A stretch of 19,009 nucleotides of DNA, taken from NCBI GenBank assembly GCA_913020705.1, contig CAJWBY010000086.1:1-19009 (forward strand), read 5' to 3'. Source of the stretch: an uncultured Colwellia sp. GTDB taxonomy: Bacteria > Pseudomonadota > Gammaproteobacteria > Enterobacterales > Alteromonadaceae. Each line of letters begins with the position of its first letter. The first letter of the stretch is position 1. The position numbers and the translations under genes are program-made. Shown here piece by piece: positions 6,053 to 14,680 of the stretch. The notes beneath the pieces were generated by a model that saw only the letters and a program-made list of their open reading frames with translations, did not search any database and had not been told where the DNA came from.

Positions 6053-8071
6053 TTAAACCTCTGCTGCAAGCCAAGCGGCTTGGTTAATGGCACGTTTTGC
6101 GTCTAGTTCTGAAGCTACATCTGCACCACCTATAATGTGTATAGGCTTATTAATATTGCTGTCTAAAAGTTCTTGATATAGATCCTTATTAGGCAATTGG
6201 CCAGCACATAAAACGATATGCTCAACGTCAAGCGTTTGTGCCTTAGCGTCAACTAAGATGTGTAAACCTGCATCGTCAATTTTTGTATATTCGACGTTCG
6301 CGAGCATGGTTACTTTTTTCTGCTTTAACGTAGCTCGGTGGATCCAACCAGTCGTTTTTCCTAGGTTTGCTCCAACTTTTGTTGCTTTACGCTGTAATAG
6401 GTAAATGGTTCTTGGGCTAGGAGTAACAATTGCTTGTTTTAAACCGCTATTTCCTTGGTTTGTTAAATCAATTCCCCATTCGTTAGCATAAAGCTCTTTA
6501 TTTAAGGTGGGTGATTCACCTTGATGGCTAAGGTATTCAGCGACATCAAAGCCAATACCACCAGCGCCAATAAGCGCAACAGATTTACCGACTGTTCGTG
6601 TTTTATTTAATACATCCACATAACTAAAGACTTTAGGATGCTCAATACCTTCAATTTTCGGGGTGCGTGGTTTTATGCCTGTTGCAATTATTATTTCATC
6701 AAAGTCATTGAGTAATTCAGGTGTTGCATGACAATCAAGCTTAATATCGACGTTTAAACGTTTTAATTGATGAGAAAAATAGCGCAAGGTTTCGAAGAAC
6801 TCTTCTTTTCCGGGGACTTGTTTTGCTAAGTTGAATTGCCCACCAATCGATGCGTTTTTATCGATTAGTGTAACCTTGTGGCCTTTTTCTGCAGAATACG
6901 TAGCAAAGGCTAATCCTGCTGGACCAGCTCCTACCACCACAATATTTTTAGGTTTCTCTACTTTAGTGAAATTGAGTAATGTTTCATTAGCTGCACGCGG
7001 ATTAACTAAACATGAAGAAATTTTATGCTCAAAAGTATGATCTAAACATGCTTGATTACAGGCTATGCAAGTATTTATTAAATTGCTTTGATTTACTTTT
7101 GCTTTATTCATGAAGTCAGGATCAGCAAGGAAAGGGCGCGCCATTGAGATCATATCTGCACAATTGTCTTCTAAAAGTTGCTCTGCAACTTCAGGGGTAT
7201 TAATGCGATTACTGGTGATAACAGGAATATTGACTTGCGCTTTTACTTGTTTAGACACTGAAGAGAAAAATGAGCGCGGTACTGATGTTGCTATGGTAGG
7301 TACTCGTGCTTCATGCCAACCCACACCAGAGTTTATCAAGGTTGCCCCTGCTTTTTCTACTGCTTTTGCTAATTGAATGACTTCGTCTTGTGAGCTACCG
7401 CCTTCCACTAAATCAAGCATAGATAAGCGATAAATAATGATAAAATTTTCGCCTACGGCCTCACGCGTTCTTTTAATAATGTCTAAGGGAAGACGAATAC
7501 GGTTTTCATAACTTCCGCCCCATTTGTCATCTCGTTGATTAGTACGCTTAACAATGAACTGGTTAATAAAATAGCCTTCAGAGCCCATAATTTCAACACC
7601 GTCATAACCTGCTTGTTGAGCAAGTTTTGCGCATCTAACAAAGTCAGCTATTTGTTGATCAACTTCTTCACTCGTTAATGCTTTAGGTGGAAACGGGTTT
7701 ATAGGCGCTTGAATGGGGCTAGGGGATACAAGTGCAGGGTTATAAGCGTAACGACCAGCGTGCAGAATTTGCATACATATTTTACCGCCAGCCTGATGAA
7801 CAGCTTGGGTAATAACTTGATGTTGTATTGCATCGGCTTGTGTTGTCATTAAAGCAGCACCTTTAGCAACGGCACCTTCAGGATTTGGGCCTATACCTCC
7901 GGTGACAATTAAACCTACACCACCTTCAACACGCTCTTTGTAAAAAACAGCCATGCGTTCAAAGCCATTTTCAGTTTCTTCGAGGTTTGTATGCATAGAG
8001 CCCATTAAACTGCGATTTTTAATCACAGTAAAACCAAGATCTAACTCAGACATTAAATTAGGAAAAGCCAT
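6053..8071 (-). CDS. fadH: NADPH-dependent 2,4-dienoyl-CoA reductase
   Basis: At 672 residues this has the same length as Escherichia coli FadH and its sequence matches throughout (recognised from memory). It removes 2,4-dienoyl-CoA intermediates that arise when unsaturated acyl-CoAs pass through beta-oxidation. The N-terminal old-yellow-enzyme barrel (about 1-330) carries the active-site Tyr167 in GSEGYFIN and His253 in GWHEAR. Cys335, Cys338, Cys342 and Cys354 form the 4Fe-4S ligand set (TCIACNQAC...SSC). The flavin/NADPH half starts with GAGPAG (380-385). All catalytic features are intact. It opens a minus-strand operon with the SGNH hydrolase and the RhlG-like SDR. The 99-bp upstream spacer to the MATE remnant is AT-rich, and I see no clear operator in it. 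Its presence implies that the pathway or the cell's lipids include polyunsaturated chains. Confidence 0.96.
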   Translation of the reverse strand: MAFPNLMSELDLGFTVIKNRSLMGSMHTNLEETENGFERMAVFYKERVEGGVGLIVTGGIGPNPEGAVAKGAALMTTQADAIQHQVITQAVHQAGGKICMQILHAGRYAYNPALVSPSPIQAPINPFPPKALTSEEVDQQIADFVRCAKLAQQAGYDGVEIMGSEGYFINQFIVKRTNQRDDKWGGSYENRIRLPLDIIKRTREAVGENFIIIYRLSMLDLVEGGSSQDEVIQLAKAVEKAGATLINSGVGWHEARVPTIATSVPRSFFSSVSKQVKAQVNIPVITSNRINTPEVAEQLLEDNCADMISMARPFLADPDFMNKAKVNQSNLINTCIACNQACLDHTFEHKISSCLVNPRAANETLLNFTKVEKPKNIVVVGAGPAGLAFATYSAEKGHKVTLIDKNASIGGQFNLAKQVPGKEEFFETLRYFSHQLKRLNVDIKLDCHATPELLNDFDEIIIATGIKPRTPKIEGIEHPKVFSYVDVLNKTRTVGKSVALIGAGGIGFDVAEYLSHQGESPTLNKELYANEWGIDLTNQGNSGLKQAIVTPSPRTIYLLQRKATKVGANLGKTTGWIHRATLKQKKVTMLANVEYTKIDDAGLHILVDAKAQTLDVEHIVLCAGQLPNKDLYQELLDSNINKPIHIIGGADVASELDAKRAINQAAWLAAEV

Positions 8072-8170
8072 AACAACACTTACTGATAAAATAGATTAAA
8101 TACACTATAAGATATTTTTGAGTAAAAAAACATACTTAAAGTTCAAATTTAATTTTTATAACTAACTTAA

Positions 8171-8635
8171 CTATGAAATACGTTTGTTTTGCCATTTCTT
8201 TTGTCGAAAGTACCAAGTCATAAAAACCGCTTTAATTAAAAAATCAGTGCCGGTTAAAATAAAAAGGGTGGTCAGTGACAGTCCCAATTTTATACAAATA
8301 AAGGGAAGAATTATGCGAAAAATTACTAGGGTAATCAATGACACTATTAGCGGATAGGTGGTTTCTCCAGCACCTCGTATTGCGCCACCTATGGTAAAGT
8401 CAGTGGTAATTAATGGCATAGAAAATGCGATGATTAATAGGGCTGGAATTTGTTGATTAAAGAAAAAATATTCGTTGGCTTACGGTTACTGTCGCCGTTG
8501 CTTCCGTACCTAAATTAGTCGATAGAATAATCTGAATAAAACCAACCTGGGCTAACAATAAATTAGTAATGGTGAATGGCCATGCCAATTGCCAAATACT
8601 GGGAAGGAGCAAAGCTCGAATATTTTTTTTTCCAT
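8171..8635 (-). pseudogene. MATE family efflux transporter, internally deleted and frameshifted
   Basis: Two pieces of one MATE (multidrug and toxin extrusion) protein lie head to tail. The N-terminal piece (about 8624 to 8457) reads LPSIWQLAWPFTITN, then an LGTEATATVTVSQR segment: the first membrane helix and the conserved G-T-E-A region. The C-terminal piece (8479 to 8171) reads IPALLIIAFSMP, then GGAIRGAGETTYPLI (the GA-RGAG-T motif of the second half), and ends in a basic tail. Around 300 residues between them are absent, given a family length near 450. The pieces are in different frames, with stops TAA at 8480-8482 and 8457-8459. The nearest ATG (8633-8635) is also out of frame with the first piece, across a run of nine A. 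The gene is dead. It lies between the esterase and fadH on the same strand. Confidence 0.85.
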
Positions 8636-8654
8636 TGTTATAAGGTGAGGCGCG

Positions 8655-10226
8655 TTAAAATGACGATAATTGTTTATCACTAATTTTTGACCAAAATTCC
8701 ATACTTTGTGCATAAACTTCGCTAATGTAACTATTGTTATGATCAAAGAATAAAAGGGTCGGTGTTGATTCAGTTTTATTTTCGTTTTGGGAACTAATGA
8801 ATTCTGGCCATGAAATTTTTGCATGGCTTGGCTGTCCGGTATAAGCAAATGTTTCCCAACATATTTGTATTTCTTTGACTAAGGCTGCTACGCGTGATTC
8901 TTCGCCATGAAAAGCACTAGATGTATTACCAAACACTAAGCCAATGTCGGTGATATGCGTACAGGCTAAACTCGGAATAATGGTTTTCCGTCCTAACTTG
9001 TAACCATAGGCTTTACCACCAGCAGTATGTTGAGCATTGAGCAAACGATAACAAGGTTGGGTGAACCAAAATTCAGTTAATGCTTCACTTAACAAGTTTT
9101 GCGGTGTTGGTTCTAGCCCTCGTTGTTGGCATTGTTTTGTCATTAACTGCGTAACTTGCGCTATTTTTTCACTGCCAATTAGCGGCGTTAGCGAAAGTGC
9201 TAAATGTTTCTCATCAGTAATGTTTTGTTTAAGCATGGCAGAAAACAATGTCCATTCATCGGTATTGGAACCAGAGATAATAGGTATATCTATGGCACAA
9301 CCTTGTTTTATTGCTTCATAAGGAGCTAATGGGAGATCTAGGTCTCCAACAACAGGTTTGAAGGGTAATATGCCAAATTTACTATAAATATCAGGCCGTG
9401 CACTTAAGTGCGCTTGAATGCTGAGTACTTCTGATGTGGTTAATTGCTCCAACTGTTTTGCTTGCTCTCTTGGTTTGTTATGCGAAATTTCAAAACCTAA
9501 TTCTCTTGCACTCACTAGAAACTCTTTTGCTAAGTCATTTGCTTGCTCAACCGTGTTGAAGGTATGTCCAGCACCACTTTGCATTATCGCTTTATGGAAC
9601 AACCCCTTTGTTTTAGGCATAGCAAGTAAACAAGCAATACTCATCGCCCCGGCTGATTCACCAAATAATGTAATATTGGTTTTGTCTCCTCCGTATAAAT
9701 GAATATTTTCTTGTATCCATTTTAATGCTGTTATTTGATCTTCCAAACCTTCATTACCGGTAGAAGTAATCTCGTTGTCGGTGATATCAACCAAGCGTAA
9801 AAATCCTAAAGACCCTAAACGATAATTTAATGTGACAACGATTGTATTCGTTGCTTTAGCTAAATTGCTTCCATCATAGATTGGTAAAGAACCAGCACCA
9901 ACAGTGAATCCTCCTCCGTGTATCCAAACCATAACAGGTCGATGACTTTGTTGATTTTCAGTATTGTTTTTTATACTTCTGAATATATTTAAATTAAGAC
10001 AGTGTTCACTTTGATTTTGAACGGATGCTTCAGACATTATCAAGTCATTCTTAATAATCAATTGTGGCGATACAGTGCCCAATCCATTGTTTTTATTTGA
10101 TATTAATTTTGTGCTGTTCGTTGTGTTTCTAATAGACCATCTAGATTTTTCCATTTCAAACTGTGCATATTCAATATTTAAAAATCGCTCATTTGTTATT
10201 AAATTATTGCTGAGTTTTGAATTCAT
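8655..10226 (-). CDS. Type-B carboxylesterase/lipase family protein
   Basis: A 523-residue alpha/beta-hydrolase of the carboxylesterase type B (COesterase) family. It shows the family markers EHCLNLNIF (74-82), the oxyanion loop GGGF (104-107), the nucleophile elbow GESAG with Ser191, an acid in GSNTDEW (Glu324, or Asp323) and His424 in ACTHITDI. The triad looks complete. The length is normal, and no secretion signal is visible, so it is probably cytosolic. It would hydrolyse a carboxylic ester, and the nearby Baeyer-Villiger monooxygenase makes esters or lactones from ketones, so it could act on that product (inference). It is transcribed divergently from the GPH symporter across a 267-bp spacer, which suggests shared control with uptake. 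Downstream on the same strand is only the MATE remnant, 19 bases away. Confidence 0.92.
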   Translation of the reverse strand: MNSKLSNNLITNERFLNIEYAQFEMEKSRWSIRNTTNSTKLISNKNNGLGTVSPQLIIKNDLIMSEASVQNQSEHCLNLNIFRSIKNNTENQQSHRPVMVWIHGGGFTVGAGSLPIYDGSNLAKATNTIVVTLNYRLGSLGFLRLVDITDNEITSTGNEGLEDQITALKWIQENIHLYGGDKTNITLFGESAGAMSIACLLAMPKTKGLFHKAIMQSGAGHTFNTVEQANDLAKEFLVSARELGFEISHNKPREQAKQLEQLTTSEVLSIQAHLSARPDIYSKFGILPFKPVVGDLDLPLAPYEAIKQGCAIDIPIISGSNTDEWTLFSAMLKQNITDEKHLALSLTPLIGSEKIAQVTQLMTKQCQQRGLEPTPQNLLSEALTEFWFTQPCYRLLNAQHTAGGKAYGYKLGRKTIIPSLACTHITDIGLVFGNTSSAFHGEESRVAALVKEIQICWETFAYTGQPSHAKISWPEFISSQNENKTESTPTLLFFDHNNSYISEVYAQSMEFWSKISDKQLSSF

Positions 10227-10407
10227 GTAATGGGTGCCTTTCTTTATTGTTGCTATTAAATCGTAAAAACAACAAAAAACTTTTAAGTAATTTAAAATAC
10301 CACTAGGTCAAATGTAGGGCAAGTGGTTATTGATGTGAGTGAAATTTAGCCTGTAAAAAAGAGTTGGAAGTTCAATTATTCAACAATATAATTCTTGCAT
10401 GATATGT

Positions 10408-10420
10408 TTACATACTGTAA
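10408..10420. promoter_or_regulatory. Inverted repeat TTACA-N3-TGTAA in the esterase/symporter divergent spacer
   Basis: TTACA-TAC-TGTAA is a perfect 13-bp palindrome 74 bases before the symporter start. TTTACA (10407-10412), overlapping it, could serve as a -35, with AATAGT 17 nt downstream as a weak -10. It is a candidate operator for the divergent pair. The regulator is unknown, and arms of five bases in AT-rich DNA can occur by chance. Confidence 0.3.
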
Positions 10421-10455
10421 GTTCGAATTAATAGTTTTGATATAAATTAATAAAG

Positions 10456-10477
10456 ACTATCCTTATTACTAGATAGT
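10456..10477. promoter_or_regulatory. Inverted repeat ACTATC-N10-GATAGT upstream of the symporter
   Basis: ACTATC (10456-10461) pairs exactly with GATAGT (10472-10477), ending 16 bases before the ATG. It may be a second operator or a leader hairpin near the ribosome binding site (AAGAG, 10480-10484). The evidence is the symmetry alone. Confidence 0.25.
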
Positions 10478-10493
10478 TTAAGAGTATATAAAA

Positions 10494-11912
10494 ATGATTA
10501 AATTAAGTTTTATGACTAAGGTTGCTTACGGTGTAGGACAAATGTCTCAAGGGGTTAAAGATGTTGCCTTTCAGTCATTCCTTATATTTTACTTTAGCCA
10601 AGTATTAGGGTTACCTGCGATTATGGCAGGGGTTGCTGCTTTAATTGCATTATTATTCGACGCAGTTTCAGATACTCTAATGGGGGATATTTCAGATAAT
10701 TGGCATTCAAAATGGGGCAGAAGACATCCATTTATGATCGCTGCAGTTATTCCATTTCCACTTTCAATTTATATGCTTTTTAGTCCACCTGCAGGTTTAG
10801 ACGTTCAAGGACTATTTCTTTGGTTGTTAGTTTGGTCAATTGTTGTTCGTCTAATGCTTACTATGTTCAATGTGCCACACAATGCTCTAGGCGCAGAATT
10901 GAGTGATGACTATGAAGAACGCACCAAAATAGTAAGTTATCGTACATTTTTAGGTCATATAGGCGGTATTGCTTTATCTGTTATTGCATTAAATTCATTT
11001 TTTGCTTCGTCAGACAAATACGCTAATGGCATGTTAAATGTCGAAGGTTATAGTTCGCTCGGTTTATTAGCCGCAATTATTGCTTTTGTTGCCATGATTA
11101 TTTCAATCTTTGGAACAAAAAAGCTGATACCTCATTTAACTAAACCAGCAGAAAATTTAAAGAAAGTTGATTTTTCTCGTAGCTATAATGCTTTTATGCA
11201 AGCGTTAAAACTTCGTCAGTTTAGACAAATATTTGTTGTACAAATTTTAACAATGGTCGCAGGTGGAGCAGGTGCAACGTTCATGCTTTATTGGGGGAGT
11301 TACTTCTTTGAATTGTCCCCAGCTGAAATATCATTATTAACATTGACCATAGTGATGGGATTAATCCCTGCCTCTATTATCGCACCGGTCTTATCAAAAC
11401 GAATTGATAAAATGCCCGCGCTTGTAACGTGTTTACTTTTAGGCACCATTTTCAGTTTTAGCCCGCTTTATCTCAGATTGCTTGATGTATATCCGGCTAA
11501 TGGCACCTCGTCTTTGTTACCTATGTTATTTTTAACATACACCGTTGGTTATAGTTTTTATATTGCTGCAGGTATTGTGACCGGGTCCATGCTAGCTGAT
11601 ATAGCTGATTTACATGAAACTCAAACACATAAACGTCAAGAGGGATTGTTTTTTGCGGCCAATTCTTTTGCGCAAAAGGCGACATTTGGTATTGGCAGTC
11701 TCTTAGCTGGCATAGGTTTAGAAGTCATTGCCTTTCCAAAACAAGTGGATGTCTCGGAGGTGTCTGAATCCATAATTTTTAACCTAGGCTTAATTTCAAT
11801 ATTACCGATGTTTCTATACATAATAGCGGTTTACATTGCCTCGAAGTACGATCTTAACAAAGAAAGACATAAACAAATAAATGAGCAATTAGCTTTACAA
11901 AGAGCTAACTAA
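10494..11912 (+). CDS. GPH-family (MelB-like) cation symporter, MFS superfamily
   Basis: A 472-residue inner-membrane transporter with about twelve hydrophobic segments. The stretch FDAVSDTLMGDISD, with Asp56 and Asp60, corresponds to the cation-site aspartates of MelB (Asp55/Asp59). WGRRHPF (74-80) is the characteristic loop after helix 2 of the glycoside-pentoside-hexuronide family. Members couple uptake of sugars, glycosides or other organic solutes to sodium or protons. In this setting, followed by a TonB-dependent receptor and divergent from an esterase, it probably imports the same compound across the inner membrane that the receptor brings across the outer one. The substrate need not be a sugar; marine and sphingomonad GPH proteins often sit in loci for aromatic or terpenoid-like compounds. 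The start ATG 10494 is the first in frame, with AAGAG ten bases upstream. The ion preference is unresolved. Confidence 0.88.
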   Translation: MIKLSFMTKVAYGVGQMSQGVKDVAFQSFLIFYFSQVLGLPAIMAGVAALIALLFDAVSDTLMGDISDNWHSKWGRRHPFMIAAVIPFPLSIYMLFSPPAGLDVQGLFLWLLVWSIVVRLMLTMFNVPHNALGAELSDDYEERTKIVSYRTFLGHIGGIALSVIALNSFFASSDKYANGMLNVEGYSSLGLLAAIIAFVAMIISIFGTKKLIPHLTKPAENLKKVDFSRSYNAFMQALKLRQFRQIFVVQILTMVAGGAGATFMLYWGSYFFELSPAEISLLTLTIVMGLIPASIIAPVLSKRIDKMPALVTCLLLGTIFSFSPLYLRLLDVYPANGTSSLLPMLFLTYTVGYSFYIAAGIVTGSMLADIADLHETQTHKRQEGLFFAANSFAQKATFGIGSLLAGIGLEVIAFPKQVDVSEVSESIIFNLGLISILPMFLYIIAVYIASKYDLNKERHKQINEQLALQRAN

Positions 11913-11959
11913 CCTTAAAGCAGTTTTCAAACAACCTAACAAAGAACGAACTAATTTTA

Positions 11960-11983
11960 TAGCAGCTTATGCCTAAGCTGCTA
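11960..11983. repeat. Perfect 10-bp-stem hairpin between symporter and TonB receptor
   Basis: TAGCAGCTTA (11960-11969) and TAAGCTGCTA (11974-11983) pair fully around TGCC. No T-run follows on the plus strand, so it is a poor intrinsic terminator. It may be an mRNA processing or stabilising stem that sets the ratio of the two products. The first in-frame ATG of the downstream frame (11969) falls inside this stem, which argues against its use. Confidence 0.5.
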
Positions 11984-12058
11984 CTAAATACTGACGTTCA
12001 ATTATTACTAATAATATTAAAACTAAAACTAAATACAAATATAATCAGGGGAATAAAT

Positions 12059-14620
12059 ATGAATACTACAACATATTCTAAACAGACATTTAAATTAACG
12101 CAGTTAGCATGTGCTTTCATTGCTATGGGCGTTGGGTTTAATGCTTTGGCAGAAGAAACTGATTCTAAAGCCGGTGGAATTGAAGTTATTGAAGTGACGT
12201 CCACTAAACGCATAACAAACGTTATGCAAACGGGCCAAGCGGTAAATGCTTTTAATGAAGGTGCTATGGAAGAACTTGCTATTGATGGCGCACAGGATCT
12301 TGTTCAGTATTCTCCTTCTTTAATTATTGCAGGTAGTCGAGTTTCTATCCGTGGTGTTGGTCGTCCAAACCTTGCTTTGGGCTCAGATCCTGGTGTTGGT
12401 CTTTATACAGACGGTGTTTATAGTACAGAGAATGACATTTTTGGTTGGTGTAATTTCTGTGATATTGAGCGTGTAGAAGTTTTACGTGGCCCACAAGGCA
12501 CACTATATGGCCGCAATGCTGTCGGTGGTGCAATTAATCTTATTAGTAAGGCACCAGAAGAAGATTTTGGTGGTTATGTAAATGTAGAAGCCGGAAACAA
12601 TGGTTATTTACTTTACCAAGGTCAAGTAACAGGCGCTTTAACGGATAAACTTTCTGCAATTGCTACATTTTCTCAAAAAGAACGTGATGGTTTACAAGAA
12701 AATATTGCAGAAGGAGTCAACGATTTTGATGATGAAGATACCTTCTATTATTCAGGTACATTGAAAGGTAACTGGACTGAGAATTGGTCAAGTTCAATTC
12801 GTTATGTTAAATCAGAATCTGAAGAATCTTCATCACCGGGGTATTTAACCAATAGTTATGACGAAGGTGCCGGTGAATTAAATAGAACAGCATACGTTAA
12901 CCAAGGATTTTCCGCTTCAGGTTTTAACTTTGGGGGTATGTACCCTGGTTCTAATGCGTTAAATCAATTAATGGGTCATACATCAGATAATCCAGCTGCA
13001 TCAGATTCGAGTAAGGTTAATGTTGATACTCCTGGTTATTTAGACTCTTCATCAGAACGTCTTATTTTTGTTAATACAGTTTCATTTGGTGATTTAGAGC
13101 TTAAATATAGCTTCGGTGATGCTAGTTTTGAATATGACTATCTAAGAGATGGTGATGTAACCAATAAAGCTAATGGCGCAATTGATCTTTCAATGATGCT
13201 TGCTGAACTTAGTGGTGGTGTTTATTTACCGAACCCTGCGACAGGTGCACCAATAACGCTAGCCTCAGATATGACAACAAGCTTTAATCAAACGTCTGAA
13301 GCTCAATCACATGAATTGCAATTAATGTCGAATTATGATGGCAATATTAATTTCATTGCAGGTTTGTATTATTACAACAGTGAAGAAAGCTCATACAACG
13401 ATTTTGTTGAACGTGGTTTCGGTTTAATGAATGGAGATGCTATATCGACATATTATGGTGGTGCTGTAACGTCAAGTGCATTAATTGGTGCGCCAAGTTT
13501 AGGACCATTAAGTTTATATGAAACATATGCTTGGGCATCATTTGGTTCGCTAGGTTTTTATTCTTATGAAGCAACTGAAGATGGTTCTGGCGGCTATTTG
13601 TACCGAGGTCAAAATGAGCTAGAAACAACGGCAACAGCAGCATACGGTCAACTTGAATATAACGTAACAGACAACTTTAAACTAACCACAGGCTTACGTT
13701 ATTCAAAAGATGAAAAAGTTGGAACTGACAACGTATTTGCTTACTTATCTGTACCTGATACGGATCACAAAGTAGAAGACAGCTGGAGTAAGGTTACTTG
13801 GCGTGTACAAGGTGATTGGACAATTGACTCAGATACATTCTTATACGCATACGTGGCAACAGGTTACCGCTCTGGTGGTTTTAACTTAGGCGCTGCATCT
13901 GCTGGCGAAGTTGATGTTGTTGACCCAGAAGAATTAACAGCTTACGAAATTGGATACAAACGTTCAATGTTTGATAACCAAGTTAATTTAAGTTTAGCTG
14001 CTTACTATTACGATTATACCGATTTACAAGTTACTACAACTGTTGTTGAAGGCGGTGTTGGCACACCATCTTTTGATAATGCAGCAGCAGCTTCAATTAC
14101 CGGCCTTGAGTTAGATATGCAAACTGCCGTTACTGATGATTTATTTGTGAATATTACATATTCTTATAATAAATCTGAATACGATGATTACAACGTTGTT
14201 GATTCTACTTCTTGTGCTTTTTACGGTACTGAAGAGGCATGTGCAATACAGGATTTATCAGGTAACCAACTTAACATGGCACCTGAAACTAAATTCAGCC
14301 TAACAGCGACACAATATTTTGAACTAGAAGATATGGGATTGATAACTCTTACAGCAGGTTATTCTTATGTTGGCGAGCAATACTCTCGTGCCTTTAACCT
14401 TGATAAGTGGGATAAGGTTGATAGTTACGACAATATCGATGCTCGTGTTAGCTGGACATCACCAGAAGAAACATTTGTTATTTCTGCATTTGTTAAAAAT
14501 GTAGGTGATGAACGTGACGCTATTTATAATAGCTCACCTTCAACAGTAACGCGTATGCAAGCTTCTACATTGTCTGATCCTATTTCATATGGTCTTCAAC
14601 TTCGTTATAACTTTGAATAA
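12059..14620 (+). CDS. TonB-dependent outer-membrane receptor
   Basis: The frame is open from ATG 11969, but ATG 12059 is the start: AGGGGA lies seven bases upstream and a clean signal peptide follows (hydrophobic LACAFIAMGVGFNALA, cleavage after Ala31). The mature part begins with a TonB-box-like IEVIEVTSTKR (41-51), then the plug domain with DIERVEVLRGPQGTLYGRNA (135-154) and GGAIN. The rest is a beta-barrel rich in aromatic strands, with YVATGYRSGGFN and TAYEIGYKR typical of the family. The 853-residue length is normal. The protein would take a scarce ligand through the outer membrane using TonB energy. It resembles the Caulobacter-type receptors for organic compounds more than siderophore receptors, but the ligand is not readable. 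The end is YNFE rather than a bare terminal Phe. A CxxC pair (Cys131, Cys134) directly precedes the DIERVEV motif. It follows the symporter and closes with a strong terminator. Confidence 0.93.
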   Translation: MNTTTYSKQTFKLTQLACAFIAMGVGFNALAEETDSKAGGIEVIEVTSTKRITNVMQTGQAVNAFNEGAMEELAIDGAQDLVQYSPSLIIAGSRVSIRGVGRPNLALGSDPGVGLYTDGVYSTENDIFGWCNFCDIERVEVLRGPQGTLYGRNAVGGAINLISKAPEEDFGGYVNVEAGNNGYLLYQGQVTGALTDKLSAIATFSQKERDGLQENIAEGVNDFDDEDTFYYSGTLKGNWTENWSSSIRYVKSESEESSSPGYLTNSYDEGAGELNRTAYVNQGFSASGFNFGGMYPGSNALNQLMGHTSDNPAASDSSKVNVDTPGYLDSSSERLIFVNTVSFGDLELKYSFGDASFEYDYLRDGDVTNKANGAIDLSMMLAELSGGVYLPNPATGAPITLASDMTTSFNQTSEAQSHELQLMSNYDGNINFIAGLYYYNSEESSYNDFVERGFGLMNGDAISTYYGGAVTSSALIGAPSLGPLSLYETYAWASFGSLGFYSYEATEDGSGGYLYRGQNELETTATAAYGQLEYNVTDNFKLTTGLRYSKDEKVGTDNVFAYLSVPDTDHKVEDSWSKVTWRVQGDWTIDSDTFLYAYVATGYRSGGFNLGAASAGEVDVVDPEELTAYEIGYKRSMFDNQVNLSLAAYYYDYTDLQVTTTVVEGGVGTPSFDNAAAASITGLELDMQTAVTDDLFVNITYSYNKSEYDDYNVVDSTSCAFYGTEEACAIQDLSGNQLNMAPETKFSLTATQYFELEDMGLITLTAGYSYVGEQYSRAFNLDKWDKVDSYDNIDARVSWTSPEETFVISAFVKNVGDERDAIYNSSPSTVTRMQASTLSDPISYGLQLRYNFE

Positions 14621-14630
14621 CTAAAAATTT

Positions 14631-14664
14631 AGCAAAGCCCTAAAACAAGGGCTTTGCTTTTTTT
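14631..14664 (+). terminator. Intrinsic terminator after the TonB-dependent receptor
   Basis: An 11-bp perfect stem, AGCAAAGCCCT / AGGGCTTTGCT, with loop AAAACA is followed by a run of seven T, beginning 11 bases after the receptor stop. It separates the uptake block from the Crp/Fnr gene. Any start of that gene upstream of 14665 would lie within the terminator. Confidence 0.92.
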
Positions 14665-14680
14665 ATGTTTGGATATTCCA

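Noticed and set aside
6049..6093. Longer SGNH hydrolase start overlapping fadH by 41 bases
   Set aside because: The added 15 residues precede the first strand of the domain without purpose, and ATG 6048 has an AGAGG box and sits right after the fadH stop.
8552..8848. A 98-codon minus-strand frame over the esterase 3' end and the MATE remnant
   Set aside because: It is out of frame with both the esterase and the MATE N-terminal piece and has no domain. It is a by-product of the frameshift.
11969..12058. N-terminal extension of the TonB receptor starting at ATG 11969
   Set aside because: That ATG lies inside a perfect hairpin with no ribosome binding site, while ATG 12059 has AGGGGA and begins a standard signal peptide.
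14654..14680. Upstream ATG for the Crp/Fnr regulator
   Set aside because: It falls in the right arm and T-run of the terminator and adds residues not expected in the family. ATG 14681 is better placed.
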